A stretch of 64,000 nucleotides of DNA from Tomocerus qinae (Eukaryota > Arthropoda > Collembola > Entomobryomorpha > Tomoceridae). The position numbers were made by a program, and so were the translations under genes. The stretch covers positions 49,282,296 to 49,346,295 of the forward strand of contig CM034548.1 in NCBI GenBank assembly GCA_020055645.1, in the 5' to 3' direction. The notes below the pieces were generated by a model that worked only from the letters and a program-made list of their open reading frames with translations, was not told the DNA's origin and did not search any database. This document shows, piece by piece, positions 1 to 10,600 of this stretch; positions within the stretch are counted from its first letter, which is position 1; the number at the start of each line of letters is the position of its first letter.

Positions 1-1028
1 CGAGAACCCTGAAGGATCAAGAATTAGGTAGATTAAAAGTGGCTATCAATAAAACTTCTTGGATGACCCATGGAAATAATGCTGTAGCAAATGCGTTCTA
101 CCACTCTCTTGAAAATTCTATTGGTAAGCTTCTTTTTCACAAAAGTGGTGAATCTCAAATTAAAGAAATGTACTTTCTAAAGATAATTACTAACCATTTC
201 ATTTTCAGTATTACCAGCTGGAATTCTTCAAGAACATTTCTTTGGTATTGGAAAACCGAATTACATAAATTATGGAACTATTGGTTGGATAATCGGACAT
301 GGATTTGACTAATGATTTGATGTCAACTTAAATTAAATGGAAAAAGATCATCCAAACGTATGTTCTATGATATAAAATGAATGTTTTAATGCCACTCTGG
401 GGTCACTTGTACGACAAAAATGGAGATTTTCGCAATTGGTGGGACCCAGTTACAAAGAGCGTGTACGAATCTAAAACCAAATGTTTTGTGGAGCAGTACG
501 GAAACTTTAAAGTAGGAAAAAGCCATTTACAAGTAAGTACCTACTTGGTATTTAATAAATGTGACAATAATTTATGGATGTAATTTTCCATGAATATATT
601 TTTCTTATTATAGATTAATGGCGTTAGTTCACAAGGAGAGAACGCTGCTGACAACGTCGGAATAAGACAAGCTCACAGGGGCTACGTGTCATTGGTTCGT
701 AGAAGCGGACACTAAAATGTACTTTTTTGATTATGTACACATACATTTTATCATTTTGAAAAGTTTAGATTCGCATGTTCTGTTTTTATTTAAGGGTCTC
801 CCCGGTTTACAATTCACTCCTAATCAATAGTTTTGGATTTCAGCTGCCAACAATTGGTGTGGGAAACATAGACAAGAATCTCTGCAGCGACTGGTAACAA
901 TGGGCATTCACGTGCCTGAAGAATTTAGAGTCGTAGGTGCATTTTCTAAATCGGAGGAATTTGCATCAGATTTCAAGTGTCCTAAAAATAGTCCTATGAA
1001 TCCTCAAAGGAAATGTGTCCTGTGGTAA
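1..1028 (+). pseudogene. Neprilysin-like (M13 metallopeptidase) pseudogene, 3' part
   Basis: This is the C-terminal third of an M13 (neprilysin/ECE) zinc endopeptidase, with introns kept. Exon pieces: 1-123 (NAFYHS, matching the family NAFY block), 209-308 (LPAGILQ and INYGTIGWIIGH), about 405-532 (YDKNGDFRNWW), 614-714 (GENAADNVGIRQA, the family ENxxD zinc-ligand block) and 795-1028, ending in the family's Cys-x-x-Trp terminus (CVLW then TAA). The pieces have AG/GT borders at 123/124, 208/209, 532/533, 613/614 and 794/795. Decay is clear. The HExxH segment reads IIGHGFD, so four residues of HEITHGFD are missing. TAA follows directly at 309. A stop ends the ENxxD exon near 714, and TAG at 828-830 interrupts the last exon. 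The upstream part of the gene lies outside the window. Because introns remain, it is a duplicated or inactivated gene rather than a retrocopy. The family assignment is confident. Inactivity is inferred from the stops and the lost catalytic residues. Confidence 0.88.
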
Positions 1029-1756
1029 CTCTTCTGGTGAATATCGGTCATATCAAAACGACATCACCTGAGTTGTCCTATTGTTGATCAATACCTAAAT
1101 AATATATCTAGGGATGCTCCAGATACATAAATGCTAAATAGATACAAAATAGTGGCCGCACTGAACTGAAACTAAACGGCAAACGGAAACTGAAATTAAA
1201 CTGAAACTGGGATCTGAATGGTTTTGTAGTTCAATATGGAATCCCAATGAATCAGATTTAGAAGACTGTCACATTAGGCATTTTCTATATCTACAGTATG
1301 TATAGAAAGTGGGTATACATAGGAGTTTATGGGTATATATAGAATTTTAGTATCCATAGCACTTTCATTGTTAGTGTACAGTACACAAGTTCAATTTGCA
1401 ATTTGTTAAATGTTGAAGCATTTTATAGGCATAGTCTGAGTTTTGTAATGTGTAATTGAGTGCCCTCTATGTGTGTTGTGTATTTTGTGCGTGTGAGCGT
1501 TGTTGTGTGAGTGTGATTGTACACGTATTAGTTTTTATCCGTTAATGTTCATTGAGAATTGTAGGAGTGAGGAGTCACGAATTTTGGGGCTCTTGCAATT
1601 TCGATTTATATTCAGTTTTTTGTTGAATTAAATATTATTTAAAGCTAACTAATCAGCCTTTGGGTGTGATACATTTATTCACTCGCCATTCCAGCTACAA
1701 TAGATTAGTTTAGCCTATTTTTTGATATTTTAAATTCTAACTACAAATCGCAGACC

Positions 1757-2104
1757 TTGTCGATATTTTATCGGGTAGATAATTTCCCTCGGCGAATTCT
1801 ACACAATTTTTACCACCCATTTTTCTTTTTATTATTTCATCTCTCTTCTATAATTGTTCGTCTCTCTTTCCTTCTTTTCGCTATAAATAATGCGTTGCTT
1901 CAATCTGAAGAACTCAATATGGATAAACTGTCAATAAGTGAGCGAATTGAAATTGTAAAGATGCGGACAACAATGTCGTTACGAAAGGTGGCTGAGGAAT
2001 TCACTATCCTGGAAAGACAGTTAGCATCAGACAGAACAGTAGCAGTTACCAAAGATCATAATGATCAGGTGTCATCTAACCAATTCCTAACTTGTATGGC
2101 ATAA
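1757..2104 (+). pseudogene. DUF4817-like HTH fragment, left arm
   Basis: An open frame within the left arm of the Tc1/mariner-like element. Residues from about 1918 read MDKLSISERIEIVKMRTT followed by SLRKVAEEF. This resembles the N-terminal HTH (DUF4817-type) common in arthropod transposon proteins. Homology to the right-arm copy ends soon after, so the protein lacks the second half of the HTH and any catalytic domain. The part upstream of 1918 is probably not coding. Confidence 0.5.
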
Positions 2105-2157
2105 TGTGGGGGAGCACCGTCTTGCTAAAACCAAATGGTACTCCCTTAGCATCCAAT

Positions 2158-2460
2158 TCAGGAATCAAAAAATTGTCTTCCTACTTTTGGTAAATTTTTG
2201 ACGGAACCAGTCCTATCAAACCGAGCTGTGGTAACTGCTACTGTTCTGAGGCTAACTGTCTTCCCAGGATATCTTCTATCAGCCACCTTTCGTAACGAAA
2301 TTGTTGTCCGCATCTTTACAATTTCAATTCGCTCACTTATTGACAGTTTATTCTTATTGAATTCTTCAGATTGAAGCAACGCATTATTTATTGCGAAAAG
2401 AAGGAAAAAGAGACGAACAATGAAATAATAAAAGGGAAATCTGGCTGGTAAAAATTGCAT
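2158..2460 (-). pseudogene. DUF4817-like HTH fragment, right arm
   Basis: Minus-strand copy of the same HTH: KLSISERIEIVKMRTT, then RRYPGKTVSLRTVA and TGSVKNLPKVGR, the usual end of this DNA-binding domain. Relative to the left arm it is short of a few residues after SLRKVA. It stops before any DDE domain. It is a remnant of a transposase N-terminus. Confidence 0.55.
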
Positions 2461-2575
2461 ATTGAGCTTTTGAACTGTAAACTACAATGAAAGTGCTATG
2501 GATACTAAAATTCTATGTATACCCATAAACTCCTATGTATACCCACTTTCTATACATACTGTACATGATTCACCC

Positions 2576-3353
2576 CCTAATTGTCAACACTAAAATCCCA
2601 ACACATCAAAAGTACTTTTTGTCAACACGCTTTTCCTTTTTGTCAACACCGCTTTTCCTTTTTGTCAACACCACTTTTCCTTTTTTGCCAACAGAAATTT
2701 TTATTCATTGCACTAATTGTATTGCCTAAGAATTCCTTCCATCTACCCAACCTTTTACTCCTTCAGCAAATTCTCCGTTTTCTTCTACCACTACTGATCT
2801 ACTTCTTCTACACTACATCTGTACATGACCAGTACTTTTTTCTGGTCTTTGAGTTCTTATAAATATTACCGTTTCTGGCCAGTGTTTGGGTCACTTTATT
2901 CTTCGTTTCGGAAGTAAATGAAGAAAAATATAAATACGATGCCATTTTTTCCTTAAGTATTATTGTGTAGTGCACAGCTTGAAGAGACAAGAACAAATAA
3001 ATTTCAGAGTCAGAGACTTATCTTCTATTCCCCCTTGCATTCATTACCAGAAATTTATACATCTGATAATGCATACAATGGTAATCAACCGAGGCAGTAA
3101 CTTAGATTAGGAGAGGAATGTAACAACAAAACAACGTATAACTGTATAACGTAAACTGCTCACATTTATAAGGAGTACATTTCCTTATAGCGTGCATGTT
3201 GACAAAATGAGTCTTGGTGTTGACAAAAAGGTGTTGACAAAAAAACCGTAAAAATGTTGTTGACAAAAGAGGGTTGACAAAAGGTGTTGACAAAAAAAAC
3301 CGTAAAAAATGTTGTTGACAAAAGAGGGTTGACACAAAGTATTGACAATTAGG
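2576..3353. mobile_element. Fold-back element with TTTGTCAACA-type repeat arms
   Basis: The left arm (2576-2692) holds repeats of TTTTTGTCAACACC. The right arm (3197-3353) holds the reverse complement, GGTGTTGACAAAA, with a longer unit containing CCGTAAAAATGTTG. The outer ends CCTAATTGTCAACACT and AGTATTGACAATTAGG are inverted copies. The central ~500 bp has no recognisable gene. It sits 14 bp from the end of the preceding element. Confidence 0.6.
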
Positions 3354-5230
3354 TGTTCTTCCATCTACATACCTATTATAAATAATATGCTATATTATTA
3401 GAGAATTCTGTATTATGTGCACTTTGTTACCAATTAAAAAAGAATTATGCACGAAAAACGCCACAATGTAAGTATCTAAATAATTCAAGACGAAAGTAGA
3501 ATATTCAATTCTAAAAGCATCCAATTAAGTTCTCTTGTAATTTCAGAGCCTTATAAGGAAGTAGCAATAAGAATAAGATCCATTGCATAGCATTTGGCAG
3601 ATTTTATCAATTTCGTGTGTCATCTTCATTGATAGTTGTTAGAATAGGATTACAAAAGTAATAGTTTGTTTGTGAGAATGTGCCAGCCAAAAATATTTCA
3701 TGCACTACTTGTGTTCTAAAAACTCGTGAATTATTTTGCGAACTTGGGTGGAATATTGCATAAGTATTTGACATGGGTAATCCCCTAGTGTACCTTTTTG
3801 GACTAATTCTGCAAGGATGGACTAAGTCTGAGCGTTTACTCGTCTCTGTATTCCATTTACTGTCTACCCGAACTCAACCAGAATTGATCCAAATTTTAGT
3901 GCTTGGAAATGGTCCTCCGAGGCTCGTTTTGCAGTAGAGCAGTCGGAAGATGAGGATGTAATGGGAAACAAATTCTTATAATAGTTCAGCAATTCGTTCA
4001 CCGTTAGACTCAGACATTCGAGAAGATGATACTTGATGTCACTGTGGAACTGGTCCATTCGAAACTAGGCTGTGAAGCATTGCTTACTGCATGAAATTAT
4101 ACAGTCGCATATACCGGATAAGCTAAAACGTCAGGAATTTCCCCATTCATATTGTTACTACTATGCGGTTTTTACGTACTAAATATTACGAACGTTATAA
4201 TATTTGGGAAGTCCTTTTTTGGCCCATAAAGGAATTTGCTTGTTCACTTTGTTCACTCAGTGCCGTGTAGCCGGAAGTAGGTCAGGTGGGCAAGTGCAAA
4301 AAAGCTATGGGCGGAGAGGATAGGTGTGGATAGTTGTTGGTAGGGTGCAGCGACTATGGGTTTCGGGCTAAGGTGATGAAGCCTGTCGGATGTAAGACGA
4401 CTGAAAAAATAGCTGACCTGATTTGTTTAGGCTGGTGCTCATTGCTTGCAGCAGTATGCAATGCTGGAAGAAGCTGAATGAAAGTAAAGTTGAGAGAAAA
4501 AGTTATCGTATGTATAGAACCTGGAGTATAGGGAAAGATGGAGGGCAAGGCCATTGCAATACTAGGAAATGGAAAGATCTCAGAAAGAATTCAGACTCGT
4601 GGCGGATCTATAGCTACCTATTACTATATCCTACCATAGCATTATTTAATTTGGGTCGTGCATTTTTCCTTCAAATCTAAAATGTATTTCTTCAAAGTTT
4701 GGAAACTGGATTTTCACAATAATTGTATTTTATAAATACTATGCGAAGAGTATTTCATCAAGGTCATCAGACATTCGTACACCTCCACACACATTACAAA
4801 ATATAATCCATAGTATGTCTAAATAGATAATCAGAGAATAAGTTGTTTAGAAAATATACTTGGAAAGAATTTCAAACGACTGCGAGGATTTTGATTTCGG
4901 TACTTTGTCTAAAGAGGAACAAGATATCGCTGATTTGTAAAATAAGTTTAGCGAGTATTTCCGGATAAGTTTTGAGGAAAACAAATAGTTTGAAGTATAG
5001 TTTGTGTCGAGAGGTGCATGGGTAATTATATTTAGTTTTTGAGGGATAGCAGGTTTATTGGAAGATGATGAGAGTAATTGTGTGGTGGACGGGAGGCTGG
5101 TGGAGGAGATGGTGTGAGGCTGTGCTGTGAGATGAGGGACTTTAGTCGGGATGCCTAGTTCTTCCGAATTGTCGGAGTGGGTTCACTCGTAGAGCCACTG
5201 CGCGACTCTCTGCTGCAATAGCCGACTTGG
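3354..5230. other. Intergenic stretch with no recognised feature
   Basis: AT-rich sequence upstream of the SLC4A11-like gene. The short open frames on both strands lack family motifs, splice logic or compositional bias. I see no repeat shared with the rest of the window. Confidence 0.5.
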
Positions 5231-6428
5231 TGTGTGCCCGAATCTCGTCAGTTTCCCAGCTGATCCGATTCTGTTGTGTCGTGGCCGCCTTTCCTCTCGT
5301 CCATTAGCGACTCTTCACTATTTGTTCACTTCTACTGTTCTCTTCTGTTCTGTATTTTTGGTTGCCTGCCTTGCCTTGCCATGCCACTTTACCTTACTTT
5401 CTCATTTCACCTCCGTTCTCTCACTCACTCCACCTCCACCCTCTAACCAAGCTATGTAAATTCTTTTCTACTCCCGATTTATCTCATTCACTCTTCTTCA
5501 TTTCTTTCATTCACTCTTCGTCATCTATCTTTTGCATCAATTTACATCCTTTGTGCAGACCTTTATGTTATCGTTAACGCCAATCTAATCTCATTGTGTC
5601 CAAATCCTATTTCGTCTCAACACTCCAAGTGTACAATCTATTTCGTACTGAAAATTATTCTTCCTACTATCCGGTGTTGCTGGTGGCTTGATTCTCGTGA
5701 AAACTGTTGAAAACAATCGTTGACATTCTAAAGCAGTGCCTAACCAAACCAACACGAAACAAAGTTCACAAACACATATTCTTTGAGAAATTATTGAAAT
5801 CACGAAAACAACTAGTGAATGAGCGGGTGTAAAATTATGTGAATAGAAAGGTATAATAATATTTATAGTAAAAAATATGTATAAAGTATACAGAGAAGAG
5901 TCTGCAAGTTGATTGTGTTATTTGACGGTTTCCTGAAAGTCACTTGAAATATATAATAATACTATTGTATGCTGGTCATAAAGAATACCAAAAATTATAA
6001 CAAATTTCTTGTATAGAAAGCAGTGAATGTAAAAGGGGAATTTCCTGTACCTTTCAATGAGACAGAAGACGTATCATCAATTGCCAATCGCACATACTCT
6101 TTTCCCCAATTAATTGATTTTTAAACATTAATTAAACTTTTCAATTTGCATTGAGTGGAGAAGGCGAGAAAGAATCTTTTATAGCAAACACTCATAAGAC
6201 TGCAAACGGTGTTCAATGAAAGTGTCAAGCATCGCTTTTCTATTTATCAGGGCCTATTTGAACTACTGGACAGAGAGAGAAGCTGCCGTTGTCAACCGGT
6301 CAACGAGTCCCACCGGAGGAATGACATAGGAAATGCTGCACCGCTGTTTCCAACCCATGTGAATATTTTCTACATCCAAAGTGGATATTTGACTAGTGTG
6401 AATCAGTTGGCAAGAGGAAGAGCGTAGG
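5231..6428 (+). promoter_or_regulatory. 5' flank and leader of the SLC4A11-like gene
   Basis: About 5290-5590 is strongly pyrimidine-rich (CTC/TTC runs). From about 6200 the sequence turns GC-richer and leads into the first coding exon. An in-frame TGA at 6399-6401 precedes the ATG at 6429, so at least this stretch is untranslated. I cannot place a TATA box or a start site with confidence. A non-coding first exon further upstream is possible. Confidence 0.3.
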
Positions 6429-7617
6429 ATGAGCGCGGAAGAGAAGGGGGACGCTCCGGGCGGTAGGGAACTGTCTCCGCCGCCGCCCCTGCTCAAGGAC
6501 TCTCCACAGGCACCAAGTGATAAGAAAGAGACACCCAAATCGGTGAACGTTACATTTGCGCCACAAACTCAAGGGGAGTCGGCGCTGGAGGGCCACAGGG
6601 TACCCAGCGAGGGACTTCTGAAATGTCCCAAGGGGATCGTACGCAGCAGCTCGGGCAACGTGTCTCCCGCGAGAAACCTGCCGATGACTGTGGAGACGGT
6701 GGAGGAAGAGCCGGAGGAGTCGATTGGACCGCGCTCAAGCCGCAGTGGCTCAGCAGGAACCATTTCCACTGGGATCCCCATTGAGCAGCCTACGTCGAGT
6801 GGGCGCGCTGGCGGGTTCCCGCTCAAGAAAAGAGCTTCTCTCCACCACGCGCACGGGAAGAAACTCGTGCGGCGCTCCTCGTTCCTTGTGGACACGGCTA
6901 TCCACTCCACACACATGAACGTCTTCCCGAAGCCGCAAGAGCCGGTTCCTCAGCCAGTGGTGCAGCAAACCCGTCGCTGCTCGCTCACTCTTCCCTACCC
7001 CAACCTGTACGGGTCGTGGCAGGCTGCGCCACCGCCGCCCCCGCCTCCACCACCTCCTAACGCCAAAGAAACCGGGCGTGAGCCGCCACCTTTGTTCAAG
7101 AGGAAATCCATTGCTCAGTTCGACATGAGTTTGGTGCCGAGTGGAGGGGGCGTGGCGGGTGCCGGTGACCATATCGGGGTCTTGGGACAAGCCAACTTCC
7201 GACGAAAAGGGCCAATCAACCTGCAGGCTATGGGCCCTGTGTCAACCGTCCCTAATGTCCTCGCTCCGTCTCCCGAAGAGGAGTCGGCCGAGACAAATTT
7301 TTCAGAGGCTCCGGAGCCAGTGACCCCTTCTCCGAGTCCGGCGCCAGAGGGTGAGGGAGGGTCGGTCGAGTTGGTCGACGAGCCTTATCTTCTGGCCATC
7401 CATCTGCAGAAGGTTCCCATGAAGGACTTTGGCTCCGAGGTGAGGGCCACCTTGGACGTTGCGCACTTCCTCAACCACGCCGTCCTCCTCCTGGACGTCA
7501 ACGAGAGCACTTTGGAGGGTGTCGTCGACGCCATGCTGCTCCGACTCTTCCGCGTCGCCGAGGAGCCTCACTGCACTGTGGCAGAGGCCAAGTCCTCTCT
7601 CTTCGCTCACGACTCCG
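6429..7617 (+). CDS. SLC4A11: SLC4A11-like exon 1
   Basis: Residues 1-396 plus one base, donor G|gtatgt. GC-rich against AT-rich surroundings. The N-terminal ~317 residues are low-complexity (Ser, Pro, Glu, Arg), with an uninterrupted run of about 11 prolines near residues 200-211 and basic patches such as [17 protein letters not shown]. From residue 318 ([17 protein letters not shown]) it becomes the conserved start of the band-3 cytoplasmic domain and ends in SLFAHDS. The disordered extension could be a lineage-specific regulatory tail. Confidence 0.93.
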
Positions 7618-10600
7618 GTATGTCCTTTCTCACTCATCCCTAAATGCCATCATGTAGTAGGGCTTGTTCTAATTGTAACTTGGAATCGTGGGACTGTAAG
7701 GTATGCAGCGATTTTTCCCCTGTTCTTCGGAAGTTTGAATTTTTTTCTTTTGGCGGCCATTGGGCTAGCCAACCTTAAGGCTATCTATACAGATAATAGC
7801 TCCATTTACACCTCTTTGTCTACTTCCGCTGATCATGGATATAAATCCACTAGTTTTCAACGATATAGCTTTTGCATATAGCAAGGTCAAACCGATTACC
7901 GAACTGTTTTGATTATTAAGTTTGATTGTACGTGCAGCATTCATATTAATAGAATAATATAATGAGTAAGAGAGTAGAACAGTATTAAACATTGCCATCA
8001 AAATCCAAGACAAAAGCCTTATTTATGAACACGTTACTCAGGGAAATAAAACCAAATTGTCGACAACGAATTAGTAGAGACAGGAAAAGTTGCACATTGC
8101 ACGTGAAAAATGTATATAATTATTTCAATTGTGCACCTTGTACGGCGAATAGGGGAGGAGAATAACGCTTCTCCACTTTCTCTCAACATTTCATGTTCGG
8201 TGCTCATTACCCACAACTATTATATCTCGCCAGAGCTATGAACTGGCAGTTCAGAGAGCCCGCTGCCACAGGGCTGGGATTTGACTTGAGATTTGAGAAG
8301 GACTTGACTTGCGATTCTGAGCGAAATAACAATGGTGAGGCTCATGATGCAAATAATAATCATAAAAGTAATGTCTCGCTTAGAGTGAGAGAGTCAGAGT
8401 CTCTCTTGGCTCCGCACAGAAAGATAAGGCAGACAAGGGGAAGAACAACAGAGAAGAAAAATTCTAGTAAAATACTTGTGTGATTCCTGGAAATTTCTTT
8501 GTCCTCCTCCTCCAATGTAAGTGAGTAGTTGTCGTCACGTCAAGGCTAGCCGCAGACTTTCTCCGACAAAGTTAACCGGCACTCACAGACGAAACTCGCA
8601 CATGCTAAATAACTACTTACACTTTCAAATCACACATCACTAACTCTGGTGCACTAACTATACAGCTTTGCAGAGGATATTTATTATCTACTACAGTAAG
8701 GGTGCCAGCGTGCACCAATCACACAGTCACGGGACTATTCATCTTTTGCTCCTTCTGCTACACTCAAATAGAAAATTATACGTACACGGACTACATAAGT
8801 GCATTACAAACTCTACAGCCAACCCGCATAATTGATGTGGATAAGTTTCGTATACATCGTCTCCAACTTTATTTTAGGTACCTACAAGTAGCAGTGTAAA
8901 CCTCATTTCTTCGGGAACATTTCCCATGACACAAATAAACAGTTGAACACCAAACAACATGCATAAACAATTTTCTCAATTGGACTAAATATTTCCCCAA
9001 CCTAAAACAAGAAATTCGAAATACTCAACCAAGTTTTAAAAAAAAGTCGTTTGATATTTTTCTTTTGGCGACCGTTGGGTTAGCCAATCTTAAGGCTATC
9101 TATACAGATAATAGCTCCATTTACACGTCTTTGTCTACTTCCGCTGATCATGGATGTAAATCCACTAGTTTTCAACGACATAGCTATAGTCTCCAAAGGA
9201 TTAATTATCCTGGAGTGGAGAAGGATTAGACAGGTTATAATATCAAGCATCAATGTCGTAGGGACCCTTTTTTTAAAAACATTTAGCCGGAGCATTTAGA
9301 GCTTCAACTAAAGTGTTTAGCAAGGTCAAACCGAACTGTTGTCATTATCTCCTCCAGAATTCTCGTTTGAAATGAATTTTCCAAATCAAATTGTTCTTGA
9401 GTTTTCTTTAGTTTCCTAAAACTTTCAAAGTTTTTGTACCCAACCAAATCCCAATTAATCGAGTTAGTACCAAATTCATTTACAGTACTCGACAGAAGGG
9501 TTTCTGCCTTTAGTTTACACATAAACTGGAAACAATGGTACGAGGGCCAATGCCAAGTTTGAATGCATTAACTACGTACTTAAAACTTAGAATTGCGATC
9601 CCAGTTCTTACTCCGAAATCAAACAGACAGAATTAATAAAACTCTAAAGTGGACTCATTCACACTTAATAATTGAAAGTTAGTTTAGGTTACCTGCAGGA
9701 GATTGCAAGGCTGTATGGAGGAGGGATGCCCCTCCCCCCCCCGAAATCCAAGAAATTTTTTTTTCTCAAAATGCGATTTTATGTTAGTTTTAGACCAGAT
9801 TTTCTATAGAATGGAGTACAGTGAATCAAGAACTAATGGTCTCAAATCTTTAAGAATTTCCTAAAAACGTTAACGAGGAATATAATAGTTGGATTAATGC
9901 GTCGGTCGGTAACTAGGAGCCCGTAGTTTAATATTGAAATATCCCTTTTCGGGTATTATAGATCGGGTAACTATGTTGACCTGGTGGTTAAGATGTGGGA
10001 TGATTAGACTGAAATATTAGGAGTATTTTAAGAGGCTTGATTAAAGTACTGTTTTATTATAGAATTTTAGTAGTGTTAACGTCTCTCGGTCGGAGACCAC
10101 AGCTTAGGTTTAAGGGCTACATTGTGAGTGAGAGTGATAGTCCGTGCCCGTTTCTGACTAACTGACTGTCCGTTTCTGACTCGCTGCCTATTTGTGACTG
10201 TCTGTCCCTTGGTCGTCTCATCCCTCGGTATTTATAAGCACTGTTCTATTTTAGCCGGCTGAAAAGGATTTTGACCAGCCAGCCGGCTAAAATGGCTGAA
10301 ATGGCTAGTGGCCAAAATGGCCAAAAGTCATGATTTTTTAAATTTCCCGCCAAATCAAGGATGATTTTCTCAGTTCACATAGCCCCATTTGACTATTCTT
10401 GGCCATTTCAGCCATTTTGGCCATTTCAGCCATTTTGGCCATTTCAACCACTGGCTAACAAAGAATTTCAACCAGCCGGTCGGCCATTTTAGCCAGCCAT
10501 TTTAACCAACCAGCCGGCTGTTCATCGAACACTGTTTATAAGTCTATCGGTACATGTGTTGTCATAATCCTTACATACTAAAAAAAGGGCAAAGGATGTT

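Larger units (their letters stand above)
1294..2561. mobile_element. Tc1/mariner-like element with head-to-head arms
   Basis: Terminal inverted repeats of 77 bp (1294-1370 and 2485-2561) differ at about one base. They begin CAGTATGTATAG and are flanked by TA on both sides, as expected for Tc1/mariner integration. Both arms encode the same helix-turn-helix stretch (KLSISERIEIVKMRTT), plus strand at about 1915-2050 and minus strand at about 2215-2360, so the element is an inverted duplication of a truncated unit. The left arm has about 400 bp (about 1403-1806) that the right arm lacks. No DDE catalytic domain is visible, so it is non-autonomous. Confidence 0.75.

Noticed and set aside
5232..5577. 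Short hydrophobic plus-strand frames upstream of the transporter
   Set aside because: Pyrimidine-rich low-complexity sequence with overlapping frames and no family similarity. More likely leader or promoter DNA.
6263..7637. Several minus-strand and alternative-frame ORFs across exon 1
   Set aside because: GC-rich coding sequence keeps shadow frames open. Only the plus frame from 6429 joins the conserved domain.
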